From Nemertoderma westbladi (Eukaryota > Xenacoelomorpha > Nemertodermatida > Nemertodermatidae): a stretch of DNA of 30,966 bases. Below are positions 9,145-19,700 of this stretch, piece after piece. Within the stretch, counting starts at the first letter, position 1. The number at the start of each line of letters is the position of its first letter. Location of the stretch: NCBI GenBank assembly GCA_032718475.1, contig JAUCBJ010008769.1, positions 1-30,966 of the forward strand, in the 5' to 3' direction. A program made the position numbers and the translations under genes. The notes beneath the pieces were generated by a model. That model made no database searches and was not told the origin of the DNA. It saw only the letters and a program-made list of their open reading frames with translations.

Positions 9145-11234
9145 TAGTATTTATTTTATACTTAGGCTCGCTTGTTTTATTTATTTATTTTATACCTAGG
9201 CCCGCTTGTGTTACTTATTTATTTTATACCTAGGCCCCCTCACGTTATTTATATATTTTATACCTAGGCCCGCTCGTGTTATTTATTTATTTTATACCTA
9301 GGCCTGCTCGTGTTATTTATTTATTTTATACCTAGGCCCCCTCACGTTATTTATATATTTTATACCTAGGCCCGCTCGTGTTATTTATTTATTTTATACC
9401 TAGGCCCGCTTGTGTTATTTATTTATTTTATACCTAGGCCCCCTCACGTTATTTATATATTTTATACCTAGGCCCGCTCGTGTTATTTATTTATTTTATA
9501 CCTAGGCCCGCTTGTGTTATTTATTTATTTTATACCTAGGCCCCCTCACGTTATTTATATATTTTATACCTAGGCCCGCTTGTGTTATTTATTTATTTTA
9601 TACCTAGGCCCGCTTGTGTTATTTATTTATTTTATACCTAGGCCCGCTTGTGTTATTTATTTATTTTATACCTAGGCCTCCTCACGTTATTTATATATTT
9701 TATATCTAGGCCCGCTTGTGTTATTTATTTATTTTATACCTAGGCCCGCTTGTGTTATTTATTTATTTTATACCTAGGCCCGCTTGTGTTATTTATTTAT
9801 TTTATACCTAGGCCCGCTTGTGTTATTTATTTATTTTATACCTAGGCCTGCTTGTGTTATTTATTTATTTTATACCTAGGCCCCCTCACGTTAGTTATAT
9901 ATTTTATACCTAGGCCCGCTTGTGTTATTTATTTATTTTATACCTAGGCCCGCTTGTGTTATTTATTTATTTTATACCTAGGCTCGCTTGTTTTATTTAT
10001 TTATTTTATACCTAGGCTCGCTTGTTTTATTTATTTATTTTATACCTAGGCCCGCTCACGTTATTTATATATTTTATACCTAGGCCCGCTCGTGTTATTT
10101 ATTTATTTTATACCTAGGCTCGCTTGTTTTATTTATTTATTTTATACCTAGGCCCGCTCGTGTTATTTATTTATTTTATACCTAGGCCCGCTTGTTTTAT
10201 TTATTTATTTTATACCTAGGCCCGCTCGTGTTATTTATTTATTTTATACCTAGGCTCGCTTGTTTTATTTATTTATTTTATACCTAGGCCCGCTCGTGTT
10301 ATTTATTTATTTTATACCTAGGCCCGCTTGTTTTATTTATTTATTTTATACCTAGGCCCGCTCGTGTTATTTATTTATTTTATACCTATGCCCGCTCGTG
10401 TTATTTATTTATTTTATACCTAGGCCCGCTCGTGTTATTTATTTATTTTATACCTAGGCCCGCTCGTGTTATTTATTTATTTTATACCTAGGCCCGCTCG
10501 TGTTATTTATTTATTTTATACCTAGGCTCGCTTGTTTTATTTATTTATTTTATACCTAGGCCCGCTCGTGTTATTTATTTATTTTATACCTAGGCTCGCT
10601 TGTTTTATTTATTTATTTTATACCTAGGCTCGCTTGTTTTATTTATTTATTTTATACCTAGGCTCGCTTGTTTTATTTATTTATTTTATACCTAGGCCCG
10701 CTCGTGTTATTTATTTATTTTATACCTAGGCCCGCTCGTGATATTTATTTATTTCATACCTAGGCCCGCTTGTGTTATTTATTTATTTTATACCTAGGCC
10801 TGCTCGTGTTATTTATTCATTTTAAACCTAGGCCCGACCGTGTTATTTATTTATTTTATACCTAGGCCCGACCGTGTTATTTATTTATTTTATACCTAGG
10901 CCCGCTCGTGTTATTTATTTATTTTATACCTAGGCCCGACCGTGTTATTTATTTATTTTATACCTAGGCTCGCTTGTTTTATTTATTTATTTTATACCTA
11001 GGCCCGCTTGTGTTATTTATTTGTTTTATACCTAGGCCCGACCGTGTTATTTATTTATTTTATACCTAGGCCCGCTCGTGTAATTTATTTATTTTATACC
11101 TAGGCCCGCTTGTGTTATTTATTTATTTTATACCTAGGCCCGCTCATGTTATTTATTTATTTTATACCTAGGCTCGCTCGTGTTATTTATTTATTTTATA
11201 CCTAGGCACGCTCGTGTTATTTATTTATTTAATT
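9145..11234. repeat. 34-bp minisatellite, 61 units of constant length
   Basis: The anchor hexamer CCTAGG (first copy CTTAGG at 9161) recurs every 34 bp up to 11201. (11201-9161)/34 is exactly 60, so there are 61 units with no net indel. Unit types differ in a short core: CCCGCTCGTG, CCCGCTTGTG, CTCGCTTGTT, CCCGACCGTG, and a CCCCCTCACG type with TTATATATTT. The last type sits at 9229, 9331, 9433 and 9535, a 102-bp (3-unit) higher-order repeat. On the minus strand most units read TATAAAATAAATAAATAA, with two AATAAA hexamers each. Confidence 0.97.
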
Positions 11235-11544
11235 TGACGTTTAATTTAATTTGATATTAATTTAATTTTATATTAATTTGATTTCATTACTCAAGTATAA
11301 CTTGCGGCTGTGGTCTTACCTATCATTCATTAGAAAGACATGGCACTGGAACTGTTCTTTTACAGTTTATTTTTCCCATTTGATATTATGATTTCACCAA
11401 CGATCTCATCCTAACGATAAAGCAAATAAAACTTTTAATTAAATAAGATTTATAGGCTATATATTTTACCTGAATAATATTCGCAAATGCAAATAAACTT
11501 CTATTTTATTTACATATTTCAGTGCAACTAATAACTAGACCTAT
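11235..11544. other. AT-rich non-coding stretch
   Basis: It begins with short TTTAATTTAATTTGATATTAA-type repetition and then unique AT-rich sequence. No gene or element was recognised. Confidence 0.6.
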
Positions 11545-11632
11545 AGACTATAACAATAGACTATAATAATAGACTATAACAATAGACTATAATAATAGAC
11601 TATAATAATAGACTATAACAATAGACTATAAT
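11545..11632. repeat. 13-bp minisatellite (AGACTATAAYAAT)n, about 6.8 units
   Basis: AGACTATAACAAT and AGACTATAATAAT alternate as tandem 13-bp units, then the run ends at AGACTATAATG. It is a simple local slippage repeat in AT-rich sequence. Confidence 0.93.
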
Positions 11633-11767
11633 GCTCATCACAGTATGCAATAATCACACAGTAGGCCTAATACTATATATTATTCCGAAATACTGTCGAA
11701 GTTAATTTACAGTAAGACGTCGGCTAGTACATCAGCTGATTGATTATTCTTCCACATTTTCAATATT

Positions 11768-11829
11768 CTAGTTTCCTCCATTAGCCATAGTTGAGGTAGA
11801 AGCACTTGGGTCAACATCGTCACCCCTAC
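11768..11829 (-). CDS. possible terminal coding exon (phase 1) with RGD and stop
   Basis: On the minus strand, TTTATTAATTGCAG precedes 11829. Read in phase 1 (one base supplied by the previous exon), the exon encodes RGDDVDPSAS then TSTMANGGN and a TAG stop at 11770-11768. The phase agrees with the phase-1 donor of the VWC-like exon, so a joined product would continue GG-G-RGDD. The polypyrimidine tract is poor, the exon is short and the implied intron is at least 4.9 kb. It may be chance (one in three phases would fit). Treat it as a candidate 3' end of the minus-strand gene. Confidence 0.25.
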
Positions 11830-11832
11830 CTG

Positions 11833-12222
11833 CAATTAATAAATTCAGTAGGTTAATTTATTTAAAAGCTAATTATATAAAGCGAACTTATAAAAATATA
11901 GGTGAGAATTTCCTAGCTAACACGAGGGTCAAAAATTACAAAGGAAACATTGCATGCAACGTGGAAATATACAACGAAAGTTTGTAGTGGAAATATAAAA
12001 CGAAACCTACTAGCTACTGTAGTAAAAAAATCACTAACCACTGTACCATATACCAGTGCCGGATTAACCTTAAGGCATATAAGGCACGTGTATCTCCCTG
12101 TACCATATAAACATCTACTAAAGGTTCTATAATTCACGAGGCACTACTAGACAAGGAATTAGGACTAGAACATTCTACTAGAACATTCACAAAATATCGA
12201 AAAAACACTCAAAAACAAGAAA
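11833..12222. other. non-coding stretch, no gene seen
   Basis: AT-rich sequence with short opposing frames of 60-75 codons that carry no recognisable domain. CAGTGCCGGATTAACC near 12054 looks like the end of some hAT-type elements, but no partner repeat was found. Confidence 0.5.
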
Positions 12223-13129
12223 ATGTTAATGTTTAGAAATGACCCTGGCGACGTTGACACAGAGGCCAGTCTCATTGTTTTATCTGAGTCAGTCCTGGTA
12301 AATGACTGCTCCAGCCAAAATACCACGCAGCAACGTACGCTTGGAGGAATCCCGGTAAACCGATCGGATGCCGCCTCACTGGAAGATCGTGGCTGGCTAA
12401 CTGGCACAATGGTAGAAGCACTTCTTATGTTCCTCTCCCAACAAACAAGTTGCTTGGCGTCGAAGGTGTTTAATCCACATTTCGTTACACTCCTGCAATC
12501 TTAGCGAGGCTTGGAAACTGTGAATAGGTGGACCTCGAAGATTAACATCTTTCTTCTCGACCTTCTGTTCTTCCCCCACCCTGATTAATGGGAACCATTG
12601 GATCCTAATAGTGTTTAGGCCGAAGGAGAGACGCTTGTCCTATTTTGACTCCCTCGGAGGTAATGCTGATCCTGTCCTCATCGAGCTATTTAAGAAATGG
12701 GTAACTCGGGAAGCTGAGAGGCTCGGTGTTTCGAAGATACCCATTGTAACTGTCAGCACTGAGATCCGCAATCCAGGGCAGTTCAACGGCTACCAGTGTG
12801 GAGATTACATCTGTCGCTTTGCAAAATTGTGCCTCCTCGGGGAGTCTATTTTGGATGCAGGAATAAACGATAACTCCATAAAGTATTTTTGTAAACAACT
12901 TGTGGAAATTGTCCAGCACCAATGTGAACCTCATGAAAAAGCGAATATCGCAACCGAACCTATAACACACGCGCAACAAATCACAAATAGTTGCTCCCAA
13001 GAGCCATTGTCACACCATACGGGCCACTCCACTACCCCAGTATCGGTTAAACCAAATAGGTATCGGAACAAAGAACGGCGCAGAAGCCGCAGCACACTCC
13101 ACAAGAGCCATAACTTCCGTTCCCAATGA
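12223..13129 (+). pseudogene. Ulp1-like (C48) peptidase domain of a retroelement, frameshifted
   Basis: The sequence reads as a Ulp1/SENP cysteine peptidase in two frames. Frame 1 (12223-12504) holds the N-terminal part, with DRGWLTGTMVEALL like the WLND..IN opening of the family. After a stop and a shift near 12500-12585 the core follows: NHWILIVF (catalytic His near 12599), LSYFDSLGG (Asp near 12646), then GQFNGYQCGDYICRF (oxyanion Gln and catalytic Cys near 12800). A polar, Arg-rich tail (RNKERRRSRS) ends at 13129. All catalytic residues are visible, but the frame is broken. A peptidase of this class next to an RT on the same strand is known from NeSL-type and related LINEs, so it is read as part of the element at 13135-15862. 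Confidence 0.75.
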
Positions 13130-13846
13130 TCCGAACGCCGTGTTGCTAAAAGTAGATTTTAGCAATGCCTTTAATTCGCTCCGACGAGACGCGATGCTTG
13201 AGACCACTCACGGCCATCTGTAATTTCACGCTGGCTGAGTATGGGAGTCCGAGCTACCTCGTTTATGGAAATACCGTTCTCGAGTCAGAAGAAGTAGCGC
13301 AACAGGGAGACCCAGAGGCGCCACCAATTTTCGGGGACACTTCCATTGACCTCAACAAATCCCTGGAGTCCGCATTTAACTTGTGGTACCTGGACAATGG
13401 TAATATAGCTGACGATAGTGAGACAGTCCTATCTGATTTAGAAACTATTATCAACGAGGGGAAAAAGTTGGGGCTCCATCTCAACACTACTGGTAAGTGC
13501 GAACTTATCTTTTTGGGCCCTGTTTCTCCGTCGGATTGTGCCTGTATCGAGAAGCAGTTCAACACGCTTTGTGGGCATTAAGTTCCCTCCACAGGAAGAC
13601 TTAGTCATGCTTGGTAGCCCAATTGGAACGTCCGCAGTTGAGGCATGCTTGACAGTGAAGGTTAAAGACCTCACTACAATCCGCAGCCGCCTCCACCTAC
13701 TTGACAATCACCACAAATTTTTTCTTTTAAAAAACTCCTTTGCGATACCGAGACTCCTATACTTTCTCCGCACAGCACCCTGCTTCTCCTATCCAGACAT
13801 CTTGAAGAAGTATGACTCAACTTTACGCGACGCCCTCGAACTAGTA
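13130..13846 (+). pseudogene. reverse transcriptase, part 1, of the Ulp1-RT element
   Basis: RT sequence starts abruptly with NDPNAVLLKVDFSNAFNSLRRD (split here: NDPNAVLLK, then motif A VDFSNAFNS). Motif B is QQGDPEAPPIF, with Glu in place of the usual Leu. Motif C is WYLDNGN, where the second Asp of YxDD is replaced by Asn. Then follow LGLHLNTTGKCELIF and thumb-like sequence to KKYDSTLRDALELV. Several stops and shifts break the frame (before 13165, at 13581). RT motifs upstream of A are missing, so a deletion joins the peptidase tail to motif A. The Asn in motif C would by itself disable catalysis. Antisense RTE1 interrupts it at 13846. Confidence 0.75.
13839..13846. repeat. target-site duplication, left copy (AACTAGTA)
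   Basis: AACTAGTA at 13839-13846 matches 15507-15514, flanking antisense RTE1 copy 2. Removing the element plus one copy rejoins the RT sequence (DALELV to TNTSIQF), which confirms the insertion site. The target word overlaps in sequence with the (TAG)n tail. Confidence 0.88.
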
Positions 13847-15506
13847 CTACTACTACTACTAGGTCGAGCGAACTCGGACAGTGGAAATGAGATCCTTCCA
13901 GGCTTCCCGATTCTCCATAGTTGTCGCAATTTCGTTTCTCCTAAGTTCAGTATCCCTTTCAAGTTGATCTATATATGTTATGGCCGGTCGTCCACGACTA
14001 CGCTTTCCATGAGTTGGTTGCCAGAAAAGTAGATCTGGTATGACCTCGTCTTTACTTCGCCAGCAGTGCCCACTGAATCTTAATCTGCGTTCACGGAGGG
14101 TGGTTGATACAGGTGGTATTGTACCATAAAGCTCGGAGTTTGTCATGTGTTGTCTCCAGCTGATGTTTAGGGCTGCCCTTAGTAGTCTTGTGTAGCAACC
14201 ATCACTTCGTTGTTCAAGTGATTCAGTCAGTGTCCAGGTCTCACCCCCATATAAAAATACACTTTCCACTGTGGCTCGAAAGAACTTAGTCTTCAGGTGC
14301 CTGGAGAGATCTGATTTCCAGATGGTATCCATTTTTGATAGAGCTACCCAAGCCTTTGCTTTCCTAACTTCTATGTCCTTTTTGCTACTCTCTATCCATG
14401 ATCCAAGGTACTGGAAGTCATCGACCTTCCTTAGTTGATTATTATCAATTGTTGTCAAGTTTCCATCAACATTAAAGGTCATGAATTCGGTCTTTGTAGC
14501 ATTTATATGCAATCCAACCTCCTTAGCAGCCCTCTCCACTTTATTTAGTAGAAGCTGTGCATCTGCTAGGGCATTAGAAAGCAGGGCGATGTCATCCGCA
14601 AAGTCGGTGTCTGTGACTGTAGTTGCCGGATATCTACTACTTCTGCGTTCTTGAAGTGTGAATCCCAGGTCTTCACCCTTTGTGGCCGTCCTCATTGCGT
14701 AATCCAGCACAATTACAAATAGTAATGGTGCTAATGTGTCACCTTGCAGTACGCCAGCCAGGATTGAGAAAAACTCAGTTTCACCATCTGGTGAGAGTAC
14801 CTGCGCTTCTGTGTCACAATATAACAATCCAATGCCAGCAACAATTACTTTTGCTATTCCATAAGCTCTTAGGATTTCAAGCATTTTACCTCTATGGATG
14901 GAGTCGAATGCCTTCTTGAAGTCCACAAAAGTCATGACAGCGGGGAGATTCTTTGACTTAATTCCTTCAATCAGTCTCCGTAGTGCAAGTATCTGAGCTA
15001 TTGTTGATCTACTTGGTCGAAATCCGTTTTGGCTCTTACGCAGTAGTTTCTCTATGTGAGGCCTAATCCTATATAGAATCATTTTATTGTATATTTTGGC
15101 AGCTACCACAAGCAGATAGATCCCACGATAGTTTGTTGGTATGCCGAGGTCTCCTTTCTTGGGGAGAGGCTTTAGTTGACCTTTAGTCCAAATTGGTGGT
15201 GGCTTTTCCCCTTTTAACATCCGGTTGCAAACATTAAATAATGGTCTGTTTAGCACTCCGGTTTTCCATACCTCCGCTGGGATTTCATCTAATTCACTTG
15301 CTTTATTATTGGACATGCTTTTAATGCTTCTTTGGAGTTCGGCAGGTGTGAAGTCCCCTGTTTCTATAGGTAGTGTCTTGTCATATATTTTCCTTGTAGG
15401 GCTGACCGCGATGTTTGGTGGCTGCCCAAGCAAGTTGCTGAAGTGATTTTTCCACTTCCCAACACGTTCTTCAGGACTATCGGCTTTGAGGCACCCCTTT
15501 GCTAGT
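13847..15506 (-). mobile_element. RTE1 non-LTR retrotransposon, copy 2 (antisense, nested)
   Basis: This is the best RTE1 copy. Its 3' end, with a (TAG)n tail, is at 13847-13861, and its 5'-truncated end is near 15506 after the linker words KGCLKADSPEERVGKWKNHF. It is inserted in the opposite direction into the Ulp1-RT element and flanked by AACTAGTA. There is no endonuclease, so it is not autonomous, but the RT frame is whole. The low divergence from copy 1 points to recent activity of the family. Confidence 0.93.
13859..15505 (-). CDS. RTE1 reverse transcriptase, intact frame but 5'-truncated
   Basis: The frame is open from the truncated 5' edge (about 15505) to the stop at 13861-13859; the first Met-like codon is at 15433 and is internal. 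Domains in order: linker (HFSNLLGQ), SIKSMSNNKASELDEIP, PLPKKGDLGIPTNYRG, QNGFRPSRST, motif A VDFKKAFDS, motif B LQGDTLAPLLF, motif C FADDIALLS, thumb YLGSWIESS, then LYGGETWTLTE, RRLRFSGHCWR, RSRGRPAITY and MENREAWKDL. All RT catalytic residues are present over roughly 525-550 residues. The stop codon is the first TAG of the tail repeat. Without an endonuclease or its own start it is probably not expressed as a working protein. Confidence 0.87.
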   Translation of the reverse strand, partial: LAKGCLKADSPEERVGKWKNHFSNLLGQPPNIAVSPTRKIYDKTLPIETGDFTPAELQRSIKSMSNNKASELDEIPAEVWKTGVLNRPLFNVCNRMLKGEKPPPIWTKGQLKPLPKKGDLGIPTNYRGIYLLVVAAKIYNKMILYRIRPHIEKLLRKSQNGFRPSRSTIAQILALRRLIEGIKSKNLPAVMTFVDFKKAFDSIHRGKMLEILRAYGIAKVIVAGIGLLYCDTEAQVLSPDGETEFFSILAGVLQGDTLAPLLFVIVLDYAMRTATKGEDLGFTLQERRSSRYPATTVTDTDFADDIALLSNALADAQLLLNKVERAAKEVGLHINATKTEFMTFNVDGNLTTIDNNQLRKVDDFQYLGSWIESSKKDIEVRKAKAWVALSKMDTIWKSDLSRHLKTKFFRATVESVFLYGGETWTLTESLEQRSDGCYTRLLRAALNISWRQHMTNSELYGTIPPVSTTLRERRLRFSGHCWRSKDEVIPDLLFWQPTHGKRSRGRPAITYIDQLERDTELRRNEIATTMENREAWKDLISTVRVRST

Positions 15507-15514
15507 AACTAGTA
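15507..15514. repeat. target-site duplication, right copy (AACTAGTA)
   Basis: Right-hand partner of 13839-13846. The interrupted RT of the Ulp1-RT element resumes immediately after it. Confidence 0.88.
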
Positions 15515-15862
15515 ACCAACACCAGTATTCAGTTCGGCAGTGCTGCTCGCATCCCCAGCTTTTCTAGCTTCTGCGGCGGACTGCTCTGCTCTTTCTGCCT
15601 GTCTGTTCCCCAAAGGTGCCGAGACCCCTGCTCCAAACCCTACACTTTCCCTCGCCTTGGAGCGATGGTCATCTTTGGTGGCCCCAGACACCCCGACACT
15701 GACCTCCATTGACCAACTGGTCTGGGTCGCCCCGATACAGGAGTTGCGGAGATACAGGAGTACTGGAGTTGCTCCAGCGGGATGCCACGCCGGTAGATAT
15801 CGCCAGAATGAACTCGATTGACGATGCAGTGGCGGGGTGTTGGCTTGATGCGGTGCCCTGTG
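15515..15862 (+). pseudogene. reverse transcriptase C-terminal part of the Ulp1-RT element
   Basis: This continues the RT interrupted at 13846. It encodes TNTSIQFGSA, then after a 1-base shift LLASPAFLASAADCSAL, LALERWSSLVAPDTP, and further on ARMNSIDDAV with CWLDAVPC. The pattern of an Ala-rich S/PAFLASAA helix followed by W and WL.A.P motifs is the usual C-terminal region of this RT family, as I recall it. It ends at about 15862, where antisense RTE1 sequence starts. Together with 12223-13846 it forms one decayed element on the + strand. Confidence 0.65.
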
Positions 15863-16310
15863 TCATCGACCTTCCTTAGTTGATTATTATCAATGGTTGT
15901 CAAGTTTCCATCAACATTAAAGGACATGAATTCGGTCTTTGTAGCATTTATATGCAATCCAACCTCCTTAGCAGCCCTCTCCACTTTATTCATGAGAAGC
16001 TGTGCATCTGCTAGAGTATTAGAGAGCAGGGCGATGTCATCTGCGAAGTCGGTGTCTGTGACTGTAGTTGCCAGATATCTACTACTTCTGCGTTCTTGAA
16101 GTGTGAATCCCAGATCTTCACCCTTTGTGGCCATCCTCATTGCGTAATCCAGTACAATTACAAATAGTAATGGTGCTAATGTGTCACCTTGCAGTACGCC
16201 AGCCAGGATTGAGAAAAACTCAGTTTCACCATCTGGTGAGAGTACCTGCGCTTCTGTGTCACAATATAACAATACAATGCCAGTAACGATTACTTCTGGT
16301 ATTCCATAAG
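15863..16310 (-). mobile_element. RTE1 internal fragment
   Basis: This is antisense RTE1 sequence from just before motif B (YGIPEVIV, ALL-type LQGDTLAPLLF) through motif C (FADDIALLS) to NQLRKVDD, with both ends missing. It has no tail and no target-site duplication, so it is not a normal LINE end. It joins the Ulp1-RT element on one side and a gag scrap on the other, probably by rearrangement. Confidence 0.88.
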
Positions 16311-16311
16311 A

Positions 16312-16730
16312 TAGGATAATTGTCCACAATGAAGACAACGTTGTTTATCATTTTTATTAATATGTGATTCTTTGTCTTTACTATTTCTAAGCACATTTTT
16401 CCTACTTACTGGATTCATTTTCCATTTTCTTCTGTGATAATCTTTTTTCATTCCATTAATGTTTATATCTTCCACTATTTCGTACGGTGCAGTTGATTTT
16501 AATGATAGTGTGGCAGTTGCTTTTCGTGCCGATTCGAGTCCAATTATATACTTTCTAGATTCTTTGAAGTTCAATGGAGGGTCCTTGGATATAAGTTTTT
16601 CTTTATCCTCCTCATCTGAAATAGCTAGAATCAGTAGAGCAGTATGTAGGCGATCAGTTGTAACATTACATGTATTAGCATATTCCCCAAGCTCCTCATG
16701 GATATCATGAAGGATAGATGTACAGTAGTA
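16312..16730 (-). pseudogene. Ty3/Gypsy-like gag fragment ending at a zinc knuckle
   Basis: On the minus strand an open frame reads HDIHEELGEYANTCNVTTDR, then LLILAISDEEDKEKLISKDP, FKESRKYIIGLESARKAT and finally QRCLHCGQ. This follows the pattern of LTR-retrotransposon Gag: an R-L..G(A)I.D...R..L segment, an E.A helix, a basic stretch (KDYHRRKWKMN), then the first half of a CCHC zinc knuckle (CLHC). The knuckle is cut by the RTE1 fragment. It lies just downstream of the last donor of the 33-bp array. It would be intronic if the minus-strand gene is spliced as proposed. Confidence 0.5.
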
Positions 16731-16734
16731 AAGA

Positions 16735-16743
16735 ACTTACCTC
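16735..16743 (-). promoter_or_regulatory. last 5' splice site of the array, AG|GTAAGTT
   Basis: On the minus strand GGAG|GTAAGTTC has eight contiguous matches to the U1 complement, one more than the array units (GGAG|GTAAGAG). It lies exactly at the edge between repeat and non-repeat sequence. It is likely to be the ancestral donor of the VWC-like exon, with the array expanded upstream of it. The phase is 1, as for the exon's acceptor. Confidence 0.6.
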
Positions 16744-19700
16744 CACCAGTCCCTTCATCGCATCCACTCTTACTTCCACCAGTCCCTTCATCGCATCCAC
16801 TCTTACCTCCACCAGACCCTTCATCGCATCCACTCTTACCTCCACCAGTCCCTTCATCGCATCCACTCTTACCTCCACCAGTCCCTTCATCGCATCCACT
16901 CTTACCTCCACCAGTCCCTTCATCGCATCCACTCTTACCTCCACCAGTCCCTTCATCGCATCCACTCTTACCTCCACCAGTCCCTTCATCGCATCCACTC
17001 TTACCACCACTGTCACTTCATCGCATCCCCTCGTACCTCCACCAGTCCCTGCATCGCATCCACTCTTACCACCACCGTCACTTCATCGCATCCCCTCGTA
17101 CCTCCACCAGTCCCTTCATCGCATCCACTCTTACCACCACCGTCACTTCATCGCATCCCCTCGTACCTCCACCAGTCCCTTCATCGCATCCACTCTTACT
17201 TCCACCAGTCCCTTCATCGCATCCACTCTTACCTCCACCAGACCCTTCATCGCATCCACTCTTACCTCCACCAGTCCCTTCATCGCATCCACTCTTACCT
17301 CCACCAGTCCCTTCATCGCATCCACTCTTACCACCACCGTCACTTCATCGCATCCCCTCGTACCTCCACCAGTCCCTTCATCGCATCCACTCTTACCTCC
17401 ACCAGTCCCTTCATCGCATCCTCTCTTACCACCACCAGTCCCTTCATCGCATCCACTCTTACCTCCACCAGTCCCTTCATCGCATCCCCTCGTACCTCCA
17501 CCAGTCCCTGCATCGCATCCACTCTTACCTCCACCAGTCCCTTCATCGCATCCCCTCGTACCTCCACCAGTCCCTGCATCGCATCCACTCTTACCTCCAC
17601 CAGTCCCTTCATCGCATCCCCTCGTACCTCCACCAGTCCCTGCATCGCATCCACTCTTACCACCACCAGTCCCTTCATCGCATCCAATCTTACCTCCACC
17701 AGTCCCTTCATCGCATCCACTCTTACCTCCACCAGTCCCTTCATTGTATCCACTCTTACCTCCGCCAGTCCCTTCATCGCTTCCACTCTTACCTCCACCA
17801 GTCCCTTCATCGCATCCACTCTTACCTCCACCAGTCCCTTCATCGCATCCCCTCGTACCTCCACCAGTCCCTGCATCGCATCCACTCTTACCTCCACCAG
17901 TCCCTTAATCGCATCCACTCTTACCTCCACCAGTCCCTTCATCGCATCCACTCTTACCACCACCAGTCCCTTCATCGCATCCACTCTTACCTCCACCAGT
18001 CCCTTCATCGCATCCCCTCGTACCTCCACCAGTCCCTGCATCGCATCCACTCTTACCTCCACCAGTCCCTTAATCGCATCCACTCTTACCTCCGCCAGTC
18101 CCTTCATCGCTTCCAATCTTACCTCCACCAGTCCCTTCATCGCATCCGCTCTTACCTCCACCAGTCCCTTCATCGCATCCTCTCTTACCACCACCAGTCC
18201 CTTCATCGCATCCACTCTTACCTCCACCAGTCCCTTCATCGCATCCCCTCGTACCTCCACCAGTCCCTGCATCGCATCCACTCTTACCTCCACCAGTCCC
18301 TTCATCGCATCCACTCTTACCACCACCAGTCCCTTCATCGCATCCACTCTTACCACCACCAGTCCCTGCATCGCATCCACTCTTACCTCCACCAGTCCCT
18401 TCATCGCATCCACTCTTACCACCACCAGTCCCTGCATCGCATCCACTCTTACCTCCACCAGTCCCTTCATCGCATCCACTCTTACCTCCACCAGTCCCTT
18501 CATCGCATCCACTCTTACCTCCACCAGACCCTTCATCGCATCCACTCTTACCTCCACCAGTCCCTTCATTGCATCCTCTCTTACCACCACCAGTCCCTTC
18601 ATCGCATCCACTCTTACCTCCACCAGTCCCTTCATCGCATCCAATCTTACCTCCACCAGTCCCTTCATCGCATCCAATCTTACCACCACCAGTCCCTTCA
18701 TCGCATCCAATCTTACCTCCACCAGTCCCTTCATCGCATCCACTCTTACCTCCACCAGTCCCTTCATCGCATCCCCTCGTACCTCCACCAGTCCCTGCAT
18801 CGCATCCACTCTTACCTCCACCAGTCCCTTCATCGCATCCACTCTTACCTCCACCAGTCCCTTCATCGCATCCAATCTTACCTCCACCAGTCCCTTCATC
18901 GCATCCTCTCTTACCACCACCAGTCCCTTCATCGCATCCACTCTTACCACCACCAGTCCCTTCATCGCATCCACTCTTACCTCCACCAGTCCCTTCATCG
19001 CATCCCCTCGTACCTCCACCAGTCCCTGCATCGCATCCACTCTTACCTCCACCAGTCCCTTAATCGCATCCACTCTTACCTCCGCCAGTCCCTTCATCGC
19101 TTCCAATCTTACCTCCACCAGTCCCTTCATCGCATACACTCTTACCTCCACCAGTCCCTTCATCGCATCCTCTCTTACCACCACCAGTCCCTTCATCGCA
19201 TCCACTCTTACCTCCACCAGTCCCTTCATCGCATCCCCTCGTACCTCCACCAGTCCCTGCATCGCATCCACTCTTACCTCCACCAGTCCCTTCATCGCAT
19301 CCACTCTTACCACCACCAGTCCCTTCATCGCATCCACTCTTACCTCCACCAGTCCCTTCATCGCATCCACTCTTACCACCACCAGTCCCTGCATCGCATC
19401 CACTCTTACCTCCACCAGTCCCTTAATCGCATCCACTCTTACCTCCACCAGTCCCTTCATCGCATCCACTCTTACCTCCACCAGTCCCTTCATCGCATCC
19501 ACTCTTACCTCCACCAGTCCCTTCATCGCATCCTCTCTTACCACCACCAGTCCCTTCATCGCATCCACTCTTACCTCCACCAGTCCCTTCATCGCATCCC
19601 CTCGTACCTCCACCAGTCCCTGCATCGCATCCACTCTTACCTCCACCAGTCCCTTAATCGCATCCACTCTTACCTCCGCCAGTCCCTTCATCGCTTCCAA

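Noticed and set aside
12054-12069. CAGTGCCGGATTAACC, like the terminal repeat start of some hAT elements
   Set aside because: No matching inverted end or 8-bp target duplication was found nearby.
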